A stretch of 41,241 nucleotides of DNA from Cobetia crustatorum (GCF_000591415.1 NZ_JEMF01000015.1:1-41241), one strand, 5' to 3'. Shown: positions 9,769-17,640, counted from the first letter of the stretch. Translations and numbers: made by a program. Notes: generated by a model from the sequence alone, not told the origin.

Positions 9769-9934
9769 TGGGCAGCATCTGAGCGAGTGTTTGGGCCAGC
9801 ATGTGAGCCAGTACGTGTGTCAGTGCTGGCTCCGGTCTGATCGACGTGCTGCCGGTTGGGCTACCATCCGGTACACTTGCCGCCAACGATAGCGATTGCG
9901 CTAATGACCTTATAGCCAGCTTGCCTTAGCGGAG

Positions 9935-11515
9935 ATGACCTTGAGCCAGGCCCTGATTCGAGCCCTTCACACTGCCGGATGCTTCGATCACCCCGTGAAG
10001 GATGTCGAGGTGCACGAGACCCATATTTCGTGGATCGTGCTAACCGGCGATTACGCCTACAAGATCAAGAAGCCGGTAGATTTTGGCAGCTTCCTGGATT
10101 TCTCCACACTGGAGCGGCGCAAGTATCTTTGCGAGCAGGAAGTGCGTCTTAACCGTCGTCTGGCACCCTCTCTCTATCTGGATACCGTGGCTATTTCCGG
10201 TACACCGGAAGCGCCACGGATGGATGATGAGAGTGCGGTATTTGAGTATGCGGTAAAAATGCGCCAGTTCTCCAATCGTCATCTGTTTAGTGCCTTGCAG
10301 GCCAGTGGTGAGCTATCGCTTGAGCTACTGGACGATCTAGTCGATCAGCTTGTGGCTTTCCACGAGCAGGCTGAACGTATCCAGGGCGATAGCGACCTGG
10401 GCAGCCCACAGATGGTTCGCCGTACCATTGATAATGAATTCGAGCTGATTCGCCCGCGGCTTGCGAATAATGGTGAGGCGGTTAGCCGGCTTGGGCTGCT
10501 TCAACAATGGACAGAAGAAACCTTCCAGCGCCTCAATCCGGAGTTCGAGCGGCGTTGGCAGGAAGGTTTCGTGCGTGAAACCCACGGTGACATTCATCTG
10601 GGTAATGCGGTGCGTCACGAAGGCCGTGCACTGTTATTTGATGGAATCGAGTTCAACGAAGAGCTTCGTTGGAATGATGTCGGCTGCGATCTGGCTTTTT
10701 TGGTGATGGATCTCGAGGCGCGTGATGAACCCGCTTTTGCACATCACGCATTGAATCGTTATCTCGAGTTATCCGGTGACTACTCTTTGGTGCGTTTGCT
10801 GCCGTACTACAAGATTTATCGTGCGCTCATTCGTGCCAAGGTAGCGATGATTCGTTATCACCAACCGGAGCTAAGTGACGCCGACCGTGCCGATGTACAG
10901 GCGGAGTACGAACGTTATATCGGACTGGCGGAGCGCTATAGCGAGATTCGTTTCCCCTACATGATTATCGGGGTGGGCGTATCAGGCAGTGGCAAGAGTC
11001 GTTTCACTGAAGAGATGGTACGTGAGCTGGGAGGAGTGCGGATTCGTAGCGATGTAGAGCGTAAGCGTCTTTACGGATTTTCCGCTGATGATGACACTCG
11101 CTCTGACCTGAATGGTGGTATTTATACGCCACACGCGACGCACGCGACTTACGAACGCTTGTCCACTTTATCCGCTACGTTGCTCGAGTCTGGTATTCCG
11201 GTCTGCATTGATGCGACCTGCTTGAAGAAAGCGCAGCGTGACCGTTTGCGTCATGAGGCAGAGGCCCGTGGTCTGCCGGTACTGATGATCAGTTTTGAGG
11301 CTGATGACGACACGCTACGTCAGCGTATCATCAAGCGTAGTCGGCGTAGCGGTGAGGTTTCTGAGGCTGGCTTGGAAGTACTCGACAAACAGTTGGCTAA
11401 CCGAGAGCCCTTCGCGGCAGAGGAGCACGGCCAACTGGTTCACATCGATACCACGGCCCCGAATGCCAACGTCACGTTGGTCCGCTTGATTCGCGAGCAG
11501 CTTCGTCTGCACTAG
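9935..11515 (+). CDS. Fusion of phosphotransferase-like domain and P-loop kinase domain
   Basis: A 526-residue two-domain protein of unknown substrate. Residues about 20-330 resemble the aminoglycoside phosphotransferase fold: YKIKKPVDFG near residues 42-51, the catalytic-loop-like HGDIHLGN at 217-224 and FDGIEF at 235-240 in the metal-site position. Residues about 341-526 form a small-molecule-kinase-like P-loop domain, with GVGVSGSGKS at 346-355, IRSDVERKR and IDATCLKKAQRDRLR. This arrangement is found in proteins annotated only as AAA-family or APH-type kinases; resistance to a drug should not be assumed. The ATG at 9935 touches the GGAG at 9931-9934, so the TTG at 9941, six bases after it, may be the true start. 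Confidence 0.85.
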   Translation: MTLSQALIRALHTAGCFDHPVKDVEVHETHISWIVLTGDYAYKIKKPVDFGSFLDFSTLERRKYLCEQEVRLNRRLAPSLYLDTVAISGTPEAPRMDDESAVFEYAVKMRQFSNRHLFSALQASGELSLELLDDLVDQLVAFHEQAERIQGDSDLGSPQMVRRTIDNEFELIRPRLANNGEAVSRLGLLQQWTEETFQRLNPEFERRWQEGFVRETHGDIHLGNAVRHEGRALLFDGIEFNEELRWNDVGCDLAFLVMDLEARDEPAFAHHALNRYLELSGDYSLVRLLPYYKIYRALIRAKVAMIRYHQPELSDADRADVQAEYERYIGLAERYSEIRFPYMIIGVGVSGSGKSRFTEEMVRELGGVRIRSDVERKRLYGFSADDDTRSDLNGGIYTPHATHATYERLSTLSATLLESGIPVCIDATCLKKAQRDRLRHEAEARGLPVLMISFEADDDTLRQRIIKRSRRSGEVSEAGLEVLDKQLANREPFAAEEHGQLVHIDTTAPNANVTLVRLIREQLRLH

Positions 11516-11533
11516 CTCTGCTTATGGTTCTGA

Positions 11534-11619
11534 CGCCAGATATGACAGCTGAGCTGGCATATCTGGCGCATGACTTGATGCATGACCTGGTGCATGGTCA
11601 GCTCATGTATCAAGTCATG
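11534..11619. repeat. Two adjacent 11-bp inverted repeats with a 12-bp tandem motif
   Basis: CGCCAGATATG (11534-11544) pairs perfectly with 11558-11568, and immediately after it CATGACTTGAT (11569-11579) pairs perfectly with 11609-11619, with a nested TGACC/GGTCA pair inside. Degenerate 12-base units starting CATG also begin at 11569, 11581 and 11593. There is no T-run, so this is not a classical terminator; it lies between the kinase-like gene and the lipoprotein gene. Confidence 0.7.
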
Positions 11620-11729
11620 TGTACCTGAGCTTCTTATTTCTCACCCACCCCTCAACAGCAGCCCATCAGCAGGGGTATTCAACATTGCCACTTGTTTTTC
11701 AGGTTACTGATTTTTATTGGAATTTTTAT

Positions 11730-12143
11730 ATGCGTAAGTTTTTTGCAATGCGTACAGCCGTCGCAGTTTTCGGTATTGTTTTATTCACGGGTTGCTCTAA
11801 CCAGCCCACAACAGCAGATCTGATGCGCGGCCAAGCTGATGAAGCCAAGGCCGTTGCGAAAGTCCGTGACCAGATGGCCGATAGTTGGGAAAGCGGTAAC
11901 ACGCTGGTGGCGACCGGAGAGAAACAGGTTGTCGGCGGTGAGGATCTGGTCAACGATGGTGAAGCCAATGTGCGCAAGGGCCAGTCATTGATCGACAAGG
12001 GCAACAAGCAGATCAAGAAGGGCAAGTCGCGTATCAGCAGTGGTAATGCTCAGATCAACAAGGGGCGCAAGATGGTTGATGAGAGCCTCACAAGCTACCG
12101 TCAGTCGTTCCCGAAGCAATCACTGACGCCTGCTACGAAGTGA
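11730..12143 (+). CDS. Lipoprotein with heptad glycine repeats
   Basis: A 137-residue predicted lipoprotein of unknown function. A basic start and hydrophobic stretch lead to a lipobox-like LFTGC with the lipid-attachment cysteine at residue 22. The rest is hydrophilic and probably helical. Glycines fall at residues 56, 63, 70, 77, 84, 91, 98, 105 and 112, exactly every seventh residue, in units such as LIDKGNK and QIKKGKS. The frame is open to 11619, but the ATG at 11730 directly precedes the signal peptide; ATG 11748 is an alternative. It is convergent with csgA and ends at a terminator. I do not recognise a named family. Confidence 0.75.
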   Translation: MRKFFAMRTAVAVFGIVLFTGCSNQPTTADLMRGQADEAKAVAKVRDQMADSWESGNTLVATGEKQVVGGEDLVNDGEANVRKGQSLIDKGNKQIKKGKSRISSGNAQINKGRKMVDESLTSYRQSFPKQSLTPATK

Positions 12144-12182
12144 TGGTGAAAGAGTGACGCTCGACTGATTCTCTGAATCACC

Positions 12183-12218
12183 AAGAAGGCCGCTGGCATG
12201 ACTGTCAGCGGCCTTCTT
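12183..12218 (+). terminator. Terminator after the heptad lipoprotein gene
   Basis: A perfect 13-bp stem (12183-12195 with 12206-12218) with a 10-base loop lies 40 bases after the lipoprotein stop. The T content after it is modest. Being symmetrical, it may act in both directions between convergent genes. Confidence 0.7.
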
Positions 12219-12259
12219 GTCGGTATGCATGTCATGTTCCAGTTCGGCTTGCCTGAATC

Positions 12260-12283
12260 AAAAAACCCCGCGTACGCGGGGTT
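12260..12283 (-). terminator. Rho-independent terminator after csgA
   Basis: A perfect 20-base palindromic stem (12264-12283) is followed on the minus strand by a run of T (A-run 12260-12265 on the plus strand), 32 bases beyond the csgA stop. Confidence 0.88.
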
Positions 12284-12315
12284 CTGTCAAAACATGTCAG
12301 ACGGTGAGTGAATGA

Positions 12316-13425
12316 TCAGTACTGCATCACGTTGGCAATGTTGCCACCACCGGTCTGGGTCACGCTGGACGTGTTGGCTGCGCCAGTCTGAACCACGTGA
12401 GCGCGGTTGGCGGCAAAGCTCATGAAGCCACCGGCTTGCTGGAGAATATCGGAGCGCTGGCCGCTACCGGACTGCTGTACGCGAGCATGATCGTTGAGAC
12501 CCGTCTGGGTAATCAAGGAGTCACTGTTGGTGCCAGTCTGCTCCACGATGGCGAGGTTGAAGTAACCGCTCTGAGTGTTGACGGCCAGATTCTCACTACC
12601 AGACTGGCTGATGTCGGAGTATTGCAGCATGTCAGACTGTGTCACGAGGGCGGTGTTGGCTGACCCGCTCTGTGTGACCAATGAGTCATGGGAGCTACCG
12701 CCTTGAATGACGCGGGCGCGCTGCTCATTGCCACTCTGGGTGACCGTGGAGTCAATGCGAGAGCCAGTCTGGACGACCAGTGCTTGGCTGTTGGTGCCGG
12801 TCTGGGTGACCGTAGAATTGTGGAAGCGACCTTCCTGGCTGACGCTCGCACGATTATTCTCGCCGTCCTGCAGGATATCGGAGTCATGCATGAGGCCGGC
12901 CTGCGCCACGCGAGCTCTTTCATAGCTGCCGCTTTGGGTTGCCGTCGATACATTGAAGCCGCCTTCTTGCGTGACACTCAGCACATTGTGCTTACCGCTG
13001 GAATTGGGGCCACTGTCACCTTGTGATGAGTTAGAGAGGTTGCGATATCCTGACTGACTGATGCGCGCTGTATTTTTGAAGCTTTTCTGATGCAGGTTCG
13101 CTGTGTTCAGTGCACCGACCTGATCGATGAATCCTCTTTCAGTACTGCCATACTGCTCAGCGGTTGTCTTGTTACCACCCCCGAGTTGATTGATCCGGAC
13201 CGTGCTGGTGACACCGCTCTGATAGACAGAAGTCTTGTTGTAAACACCCGTCTGTTCAACATCACTGCGATGATTACTATTGTTGTTACCACCGTCTCTC
13301 GGTGTCTGGGCGATCTCTGCCTGGTTATTGAAGCCGATCTGATCGAGATCAGAGTTATTACCATCAGCCATGGCATGCGAGGAGAAGGCGATAGCGACGG
13401 CGAGAAGGCTCATCTGAATTTTCAT
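12316..13425 (-). CDS. csgA: Major curlin subunit CsgA, enlarged
   Basis: CsgA is secreted through CsgG and polymerises outside the cell into amyloid curli fibres for adhesion and biofilm. A signal peptide ends at about residue 20 (SHAMA). The mature part is made of curlin repeats with QxG and N-rich turns. Glutamines occur every 11 residues at 58-135, again at 153-329, and at 346, 357 and 368, with an additional pair at 29 and 40: thirty positions, equal to about fifteen 22-residue repeats. E. coli CsgA has five repeats in 151 residues; this protein has 369. The C-terminal NVMQY resembles the AHQY end of E. coli CsgA. AAGGGA precedes the ATG. It is 251 bp downstream of csgB on the same strand. 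Confidence 0.93.
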   Translation of the reverse strand: MKIQMSLLAVAIAFSSHAMADGNNSDLDQIGFNNQAEIAQTPRDGGNNNSNHRSDVEQTGVYNKTSVYQSGVTSTVRINQLGGGNKTTAEQYGSTERGFIDQVGALNTANLHQKSFKNTARISQSGYRNLSNSSQGDSGPNSSGKHNVLSVTQEGGFNVSTATQSGSYERARVAQAGLMHDSDILQDGENNRASVSQEGRFHNSTVTQTGTNSQALVVQTGSRIDSTVTQSGNEQRARVIQGGSSHDSLVTQSGSANTALVTQSDMLQYSDISQSGSENLAVNTQSGYFNLAIVEQTGTNSDSLITQTGLNDHARVQQSGSGQRSDILQQAGGFMSFAANRAHVVQTGAANTSSVTQTGGGNIANVMQY

Positions 13426-13601
13426 GTGTGTTCCCTTGTATTAGTCATTATGTCATTTGTGTTTTTATTATTAACTACATTACATCCCCATCACATGGTA
13501 TCGTGCTTCACCCCTTCGATGATCATGACCACCATGCTTTACTGCAAACTGTTTTTCTTTTAGTGATAATGCTGTTGTTATACTTTCCAATTCCCCATCA
13601 T

Positions 13602-13618
13602 GTGATTTTTATAATCAC
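13602..13618. repeat. AT-rich dyad between csgB and csgA
   Basis: GTGATT (13602-13607) and AATCAC (13613-13618) form a 6-bp inverted repeat around an AT loop in the 251-bp gap upstream of csgA. It could be an operator or a weak hairpin; I cannot tell which. Confidence 0.35.
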
Positions 13619-13676
13619 CTCGATGAAAAGGCAACCAGGATCAGAGCGTCGCGTATATAATGGTATGTACTTGGCA

Positions 13677-14165
13677 TTATTTTTGAATAACCTGTACTTG
13701 CATGCGGCCACGAGCATGCTGTGTAATGCTGACTGGTATCTGGCTACTGCCTTGCTGGATGAGTGCAGCGCTACCGCCGATGCCCGTCTGTTGAATGGCT
13801 GCCGTTTGCGAGATTCCTTGTTGAAGAATCAGCGCATCGTGATACTGACCTTGCTGGAGAATGTTGGCTTCATTCAGCGCCCCGGCCTGTAGGGTCTGAG
13901 CAGCATTACTCCTCCCTCGCTGCACTATTTGCGAATGGTTGAGTGAACCTTGCTGGGCTATCAGTGAATAGTTTGCAGCACCTTGCTGATGAACATCGGC
14001 AGTATTGTAATAGCCCTGCTGGTTGACCGAGGACACTGAGCGGCCATGTTCAAGTTCAGAGCTGACAGCCAAGTCACTGGCTATCACAGACAGACTGGCG
14101 GAAAGCGATAAGGAAAATAGCCCTGCCTGCAACACTCTATGATACTGCTTGTGTCCCTGAATCAT
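13677..14165 (-). CDS. csgB: Minor curlin subunit (nucleator) CsgB
   Basis: CsgB sits on the cell surface and nucleates CsgA polymerisation. The 162-residue protein has a signal peptide of about 30 residues and then curlin repeats whose glutamines fall at 49, 60, 71, 82, 93, 104, 115, 126 and 137, then 149 and 161. The last two steps are 12 residues and the end is basic (ARGRMQVQVIQK), corresponding to the atypical last repeat of E. coli CsgB that tethers it to the surface. It follows csgG on the same strand but is separated by a terminator, so it has its own promoter. The ribosome binding site is weak. Confidence 0.92.
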   Translation of the reverse strand: MIQGHKQYHRVLQAGLFSLSLSASLSVIASDLAVSSELEHGRSVSSVNQQGYYNTADVHQQGAANYSLIAQQGSLNHSQIVQRGRSNAAQTLQAGALNEANILQQGQYHDALILQQGISQTAAIQQTGIGGSAALIQQGSSQIPVSITQHARGRMQVQVIQK

Positions 14166-14431
14166 GGCGAAGGCCCATCCTGGTCGTATTCTTATTGGTA
14201 CTAACTATTGACCTTTGCAGAGCAGTACGCCATCAGCCCTTTTCAGGATTGTAAGAGTGAGGAGAAGCTTACTTTAGCGTATTGAAAAAAGTAGTACGTT
14301 AATGATGAATAGTGAGGAGTGAGTCAATAATGTTGAGGGAAGGGATAATCATCTTGGTATGCTATATCTAATGCCGTCAATGATTCATTATATTTTATAT
14401 TAATACATTATTTTTTGTTTATATATAAGAG
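14166..14431 (-). promoter_or_regulatory. AT-rich control region upstream of csgB
   Basis: This gap holds no gene. It is strongly AT-rich near 14380-14425 and lies between the csgG terminator and csgB, so it must hold the csgB (and possibly csgBA) promoter. TAGTAC-containing elements (near 14292) and CAGTAC (near 14224) occur. No promoter could be assigned with confidence. Confidence 0.5.
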
Positions 14432-14467
14432 CGAAGAAAGGCACCTCTGGAAAGGTGCCTTTCTTCG
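14432..14467 (-). terminator. Terminator after csgG
   Basis: A perfect 15-bp stem (14432-14446 with 14453-14467) with a six-base loop lies 43 bases past the csgG stop. On the minus strand it continues into T-rich sequence. It divides the regulator-csgEFG unit from csgBA. Confidence 0.8.
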
Positions 14468-14510
14468 TTATCCTGCGCCCTCATCGTAGACCTATCGATA
14501 CAACGGGGGG

Positions 14511-15347
14511 CTACAGCATGGGCGTTGGTGCCTGCAGATAGTCCATCAATTCTGACTGCTGCATCTCGGCAGGATTTGCCAAGGCCCACAGCTGGCGATC
14601 TACCCCTTGGGCAATGAGGTGAATGACGGCAGACTCAATGGCAGACATGACGGCCAGTTGTACGGGTTCGTTGTTGGTATAGCCGGTTTCGACTTCCAGC
14701 AGGCGCTTGAAGTCGATGAAGCGATAGACGCCGGCACGAAGCTCACGAGAGAAGATCGTTTTGCTTGTATTGACGTTGGCGATCACCTGACCGGTAGTGA
14801 TATCAACGGCACGTAGATTGATGGTCACCTGGTCGACCTGATACTGCCCCGAAGCTCCAATGCCGAAGTACTCAGCTCCGGAGCCACCAGTTCTCACATT
14901 GGAATCAAAAGCGATGATTCCTCCCTCGAAGAGCAGATTAGCAGCCTGGAGTGCCTCTAGGTCATTGCTGCGACCTGTGCGCTCTAGATTGGCACGGATG
15001 ATCTTGCGTTCGGTCAGCAGATTTTGAAGCCCAACACGCTCCAGCGGAATAAACCATCCAGAGTCTGCCAGCGCGGCACTCAACATGGCGGCGCCGCCTT
15101 GAGTGACAGCAGTAGAGAAGGTACTTGCCGGGGCAGGACGATACTGACCTGTTTGATCACGAAAATCGTAGATGGCGACAGGGATACGCCCTGCCGGTTT
15201 CGGCAGGTTGATCAAGTCACTATAGGTGGAAGTTCTTGGCATCAAGGTGCTGGGTACACCCGCCAAGCCATCAGTGTTGGCTACCATTGGGGCGCAGCCG
15301 GAGAGCGCCAGGCCAGCAACAGCCAGCAGGGAAGAAAGCAGCTTCAT
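14511..15347 (-). CDS. csgG: Curli secretion channel lipoprotein CsgG
   Basis: CsgG forms the nonameric outer-membrane pore that exports CsgA and CsgB. The 278-residue precursor (E. coli 277) has a signal peptide with lipobox LSGC and mature features LMPRTSTYSDL, GWFIPLERVGLQNLLTERKIIRA, ANLLFEGGIIAFDSNV, GAEYFGIGASGQYQVDQVTINLR and FRFIDFKRLLE that align throughout with E. coli CsgG. At the constriction the E. coli stretch PYPASNFST is replaced by PAPASTFST, so the positions of Y51 and N55 are alanine and threonine while F56 is kept. It follows csgF by 28 bp and is followed by a terminator. Confidence 0.97.
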   Translation of the reverse strand: MKLLSSLLAVAGLALSGCAPMVANTDGLAGVPSTLMPRTSTYSDLINLPKPAGRIPVAIYDFRDQTGQYRPAPASTFSTAVTQGGAAMLSAALADSGWFIPLERVGLQNLLTERKIIRANLERTGRSNDLEALQAANLLFEGGIIAFDSNVRTGGSGAEYFGIGASGQYQVDQVTINLRAVDITTGQVIANVNTSKTIFSRELRAGVYRFIDFKRLLEVETGYTNNEPVQLAVMSAIESAVIHLIAQGVDRQLWALANPAEMQQSELMDYLQAPTPML

Positions 15348-15375
15348 TCGCGATACCCTTCATCAGAAGTCGAGG

Positions 15376-15789
15376 TCAGAAAGTGTTACCTGACGTACCA
15401 AGGTTGATGACGGTGGTTTCTCCGGTTGCGCGGTCAAGGACCTGCATCGAGAAGCCTCCATTGCCGTTACTGACGACCTCTATGCGCAATTGAGCACTGT
15501 CTATTACGCTTGAGCGTCCGGGTTCAGCAGCATCGACGGCATCGGTGATGGCATCGGAGACCAGGCTATTGCGAAGGTCATTGATGAAGAGCTGTGTATC
15601 GGAAAGGCTATCGAAGGCAAATGCATCAGGATCGTCATGAGTATCCTGAACCTGAGCCTTATTGAGGAGGTAGCTGCCATTTAGCGGATTACCGCCAAAG
15701 CTTGGATTGATAGGCTGGTAGATGAGCTCACCGGCATATAGCGGCATCGCCGAGAGCAGCAACGACACGGCAAGTGTCTGATGCTTCAT
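15376..15789 (-). CDS. csgF: Curli assembly factor CsgF
   Basis: CsgF is exported to the cell surface, binds CsgG and helps CsgB nucleate fibres. The 137-residue precursor has a signal peptide ending at about residue 19 (PLYA) and begins its mature part with the CsgG-binding segment INPSFGGNPLNGSYLLNKAQ, the family's most conserved region. The C-terminal part has VLDRATGETTVINL, matching the E. coli end. AGGGGA lies just before the ATG. It is second of the csgEFG genes, 79 bp after csgE. Confidence 0.95.
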   Translation of the reverse strand: MKHQTLAVSLLLSAMPLYAGELIYQPINPSFGGNPLNGSYLLNKAQVQDTHDDPDAFAFDSLSDTQLFINDLRNSLVSDAITDAVDAAEPGRSSVIDSAQLRIEVVSNGNGGFSMQVLDRATGETTVINLGTSGNTF

Positions 15790-15868
15790 GATGTTCCCCT
15801 GTTCCCTTGCGTATTGTTAGGGTCTCCGTCACCGGAGCCCATTTATTATTGATTCGGTCTGCAGTACA

Positions 15869-16381
15869 TCAAAATTCGTCGCCGGCCATATCAGGATCGT
15901 TGCGCAGTGCATCAAGTACCTTGCGCCGCAGGAATTGGTCGGAAACGGTTGCTACCGCTGAACTCGCATAGAGATCGACATCGTTCAGTCTTGGAGGCAA
16001 CGTCGCTTCATACAGCACGGTATTGCCTTCCGTTATCCAGATAAGACTTCCCCAGCGTGCCGAAGGACGCTCGTGAATACTCAGCGACGTGTTTCGTAGC
16101 ACGGGGCTATCGAGACGCTGCTGACTGAATTGACGGAAGAAGGTTTTGCCTATCATGGTCATGGTGCGGTCAATCATTACCCCGCTCAGGCCATCGCTAA
16201 GTGTGGGGTGTGTCTGCGTGATCGCAACGCCGTCCTCGCCTTGAGTATCTGATCCTTGATGCTCGCTGGCGACCGAGACCTTCGGTCGTACCACCTCCGG
16301 CGCGGTTTGCGCGGAGGCGGTCGACATATAGCAGAGCGTCAATCCCCAGGCGAGTGCATGGCGGCTGACCATGCCCATCAC
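15869..16381 (-). CDS. csgE: Curli secretion chaperone/cap CsgE
   Basis: CsgE caps the periplasmic side of the CsgG pore and brings CsgA to it. The C-terminal hundred residues fit the family: GLSGVMIDRTMTMIGKTFFRQFS, the signature HERPSARWGSLIWI and the DEF end. The protein is 170 residues against 129 in E. coli; most of the extra length is a polar stretch of about 40 residues after the signal peptide (about residues 26-65). The start is either the GTG at 16381 or the ATG at 16378; the latter overlaps the csgD stop in TGATG, which suggests translational coupling. Confidence 0.93.
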   Translation of the reverse strand: MMGMVSRHALAWGLTLCYMSTASAQTAPEVVRPKVSVASEHQGSDTQGEDGVAITQTHPTLSDGLSGVMIDRTMTMIGKTFFRQFSQQRLDSPVLRNTSLSIHERPSARWGSLIWITEGNTVLYEATLPPRLNDVDLYASSAVATVSDQFLRRKVLDALRNDPDMAGDEF

Positions 16382-17061
16382 GACATCTGAGCTCGACGTG
16401 CAATGCGCGGTGTACGTGAAACCGGCATGGCCAGATTCTGACGCGCCCAGTTCATCGCCTGAATGCGGTTATGAACCTTGATCTTGCGGAAGATATTATA
16501 GAGATGCGACTTGACCGTGTGTTCACTGACGAACAGCTGATCGGCGATCTCGGTATTGGATGCACCGGTACCCAGCAGGCCGATGATTTCTACCTCGCGC
16601 TGGGTCAATCCACAGACCGGGCGGTAGGCATTGAGCTGCTGACGGCGATAGAAATCCAGCAGGCGCGTCATCAACGGGCGAGACATCCACATATCGCCTT
16701 CCAGCAACTTGGCGATGCCTTTGCTGATCAGCGATAGGCTATCCTGGCGGTAGAACACACCTTGGAGATGAGTACTGACCAGTAAGCTGGCAGCTTCTTC
16801 TTCATCACTGATATTGATGGCGGCCAGTTCGGCACTGGCATCCTGGCTTGCATCTGCATCCCAGCGCTGCATCGTGCCTTCATCGACATGATCGGTGTCT
16901 AGCAGCACGATTGTTCTATCTGCCTGCCCAGGTGTGTAGTCTTCGTCGGGGCTTGCGGAAGCCACCTGACACTCAAGCTGCTGGCGAATGTAATCCATAA
17001 ACAGCGCCGACTGCGGATTGCAGTCAGTCACCAGCAGCACCATTGCATTCCCTGTAATCAT
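16378..17061 (-). CDS. csgD: CsgD/VpsT-like LuxR-family curli regulator (copy 1)
   Basis: A transcription factor expected to activate the curli genes directly downstream. From the ATG at 17061 it has 227 residues: a receiver-like domain (about 1-135) with an Asp at LLDTD (residue 55), and a C-terminal LuxR helix-turn-helix, GLTQREVEIIGLLGTGASNT followed by EHTVKSHLYNIFRKI. Residues 125-128 are WMSR, matching the W-[FLM]-[TS]-R motif that binds cyclic di-GMP in Vibrio cholerae VpsT; E. coli CsgD has YFTQ there. The frame is open to 17163, but that extension does not resemble the family. ATG 17043 is another possible start. It is coupled to csgE. Confidence 0.92.
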   Translation of the reverse strand: MITGNAMVLLVTDCNPQSALFMDYIRQQLECQVASASPDEDYTPGQADRTIVLLDTDHVDEGTMQRWDADASQDASAELAAINISDEEEAASLLVSTHLQGVFYRQDSLSLISKGIAKLLEGDMWMSRPLMTRLLDFYRRQQLNAYRPVCGLTQREVEIIGLLGTGASNTEIADQLFVSEHTVKSHLYNIFRKIKVHNRIQAMNWARQNLAMPVSRTPRIARRAQMS

Positions 17062-17640
17062 GGTGCGAGACCTCTGAGTTGTCGTACCTATTTTCTTGGT
17101 GGAGCCATATCTAAAGCGTGATCGGATTGAACCTGTAAGGCGGTACTCATTCACGTCGGGCATTACGCGCTGAGCACCTATATAGGATTACTCGATAGTG
17201 GAGATAAGGCAACCTCTAATCAGTTCTTGCTAAATTAATCAATTTATCCATTCTCGTCTACTTTATACCTGGCTTGGAAAAAGAGCAGGAAAAACAGTGC
17301 GTAAACTTTGAAAGATAAAAGGAAGTCTTGGTAGTCGTTCTCTGGAGTGCAAGAAAACCAGACCATTGCGCTTTTTTAATCAGGGCTTCGTGTAGGTCAA
17401 AGGTACCACACATCTAGTACTAGAATGCATCAATTCAATGTCATCCTGTAAGCCAGGTTGTCTTTTTGTATCTAGGGTGATTGCCTGTGTCGAAAATGCG
17501 ACGCACATGGAGAATGTGAGGAGTTAATTCCTGCTAAGTGAAGTACTTACTACGCGTGTGATGCATGAAATTAAGACAGTGATCTCATCATGTGTGCCAA
17601 TGTCTCGTGCGATAGACTCAGCCCGAATAACTCACTGGCC
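17062..17640 (-). promoter_or_regulatory. Long noncoding control region between the two csgD-like genes
   Basis: Nearly 580 bases without a supported gene, AT-rich in 17200-17300, separate the two regulator genes. It should carry the promoter of the csgD-csgEFG unit. A perfect 12-bp palindrome TCTAGTACTAGA is at 17413-17424 and a shorter AAGTACTT palindrome at about 17538-17545. I could not assign -10 and -35 elements. Confidence 0.5.

Noticed and set aside
9785-9830. Short inverted repeat after hemL (GAGCCAG with CTGGCTC)
   Set aside because: The 7-bp stem has a long loop and no T-run, so I would not call it a terminator.
9935-11515. Antibiotic-resistance role for the phosphotransferase-like protein
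   Set aside because: Only the fold-level motifs match; the protein is a chromosomal fusion with a second kinase domain and has no resistance-gene context.
12316-13425. Repeats in csgA as a CRISPR array or DNA-level tandem repeat, and long plus-strand frames over it
   Set aside because: The periodicity is in the protein (11 residues) with degenerate DNA, and the plus-strand frames are shadows of the regular curlin codons.
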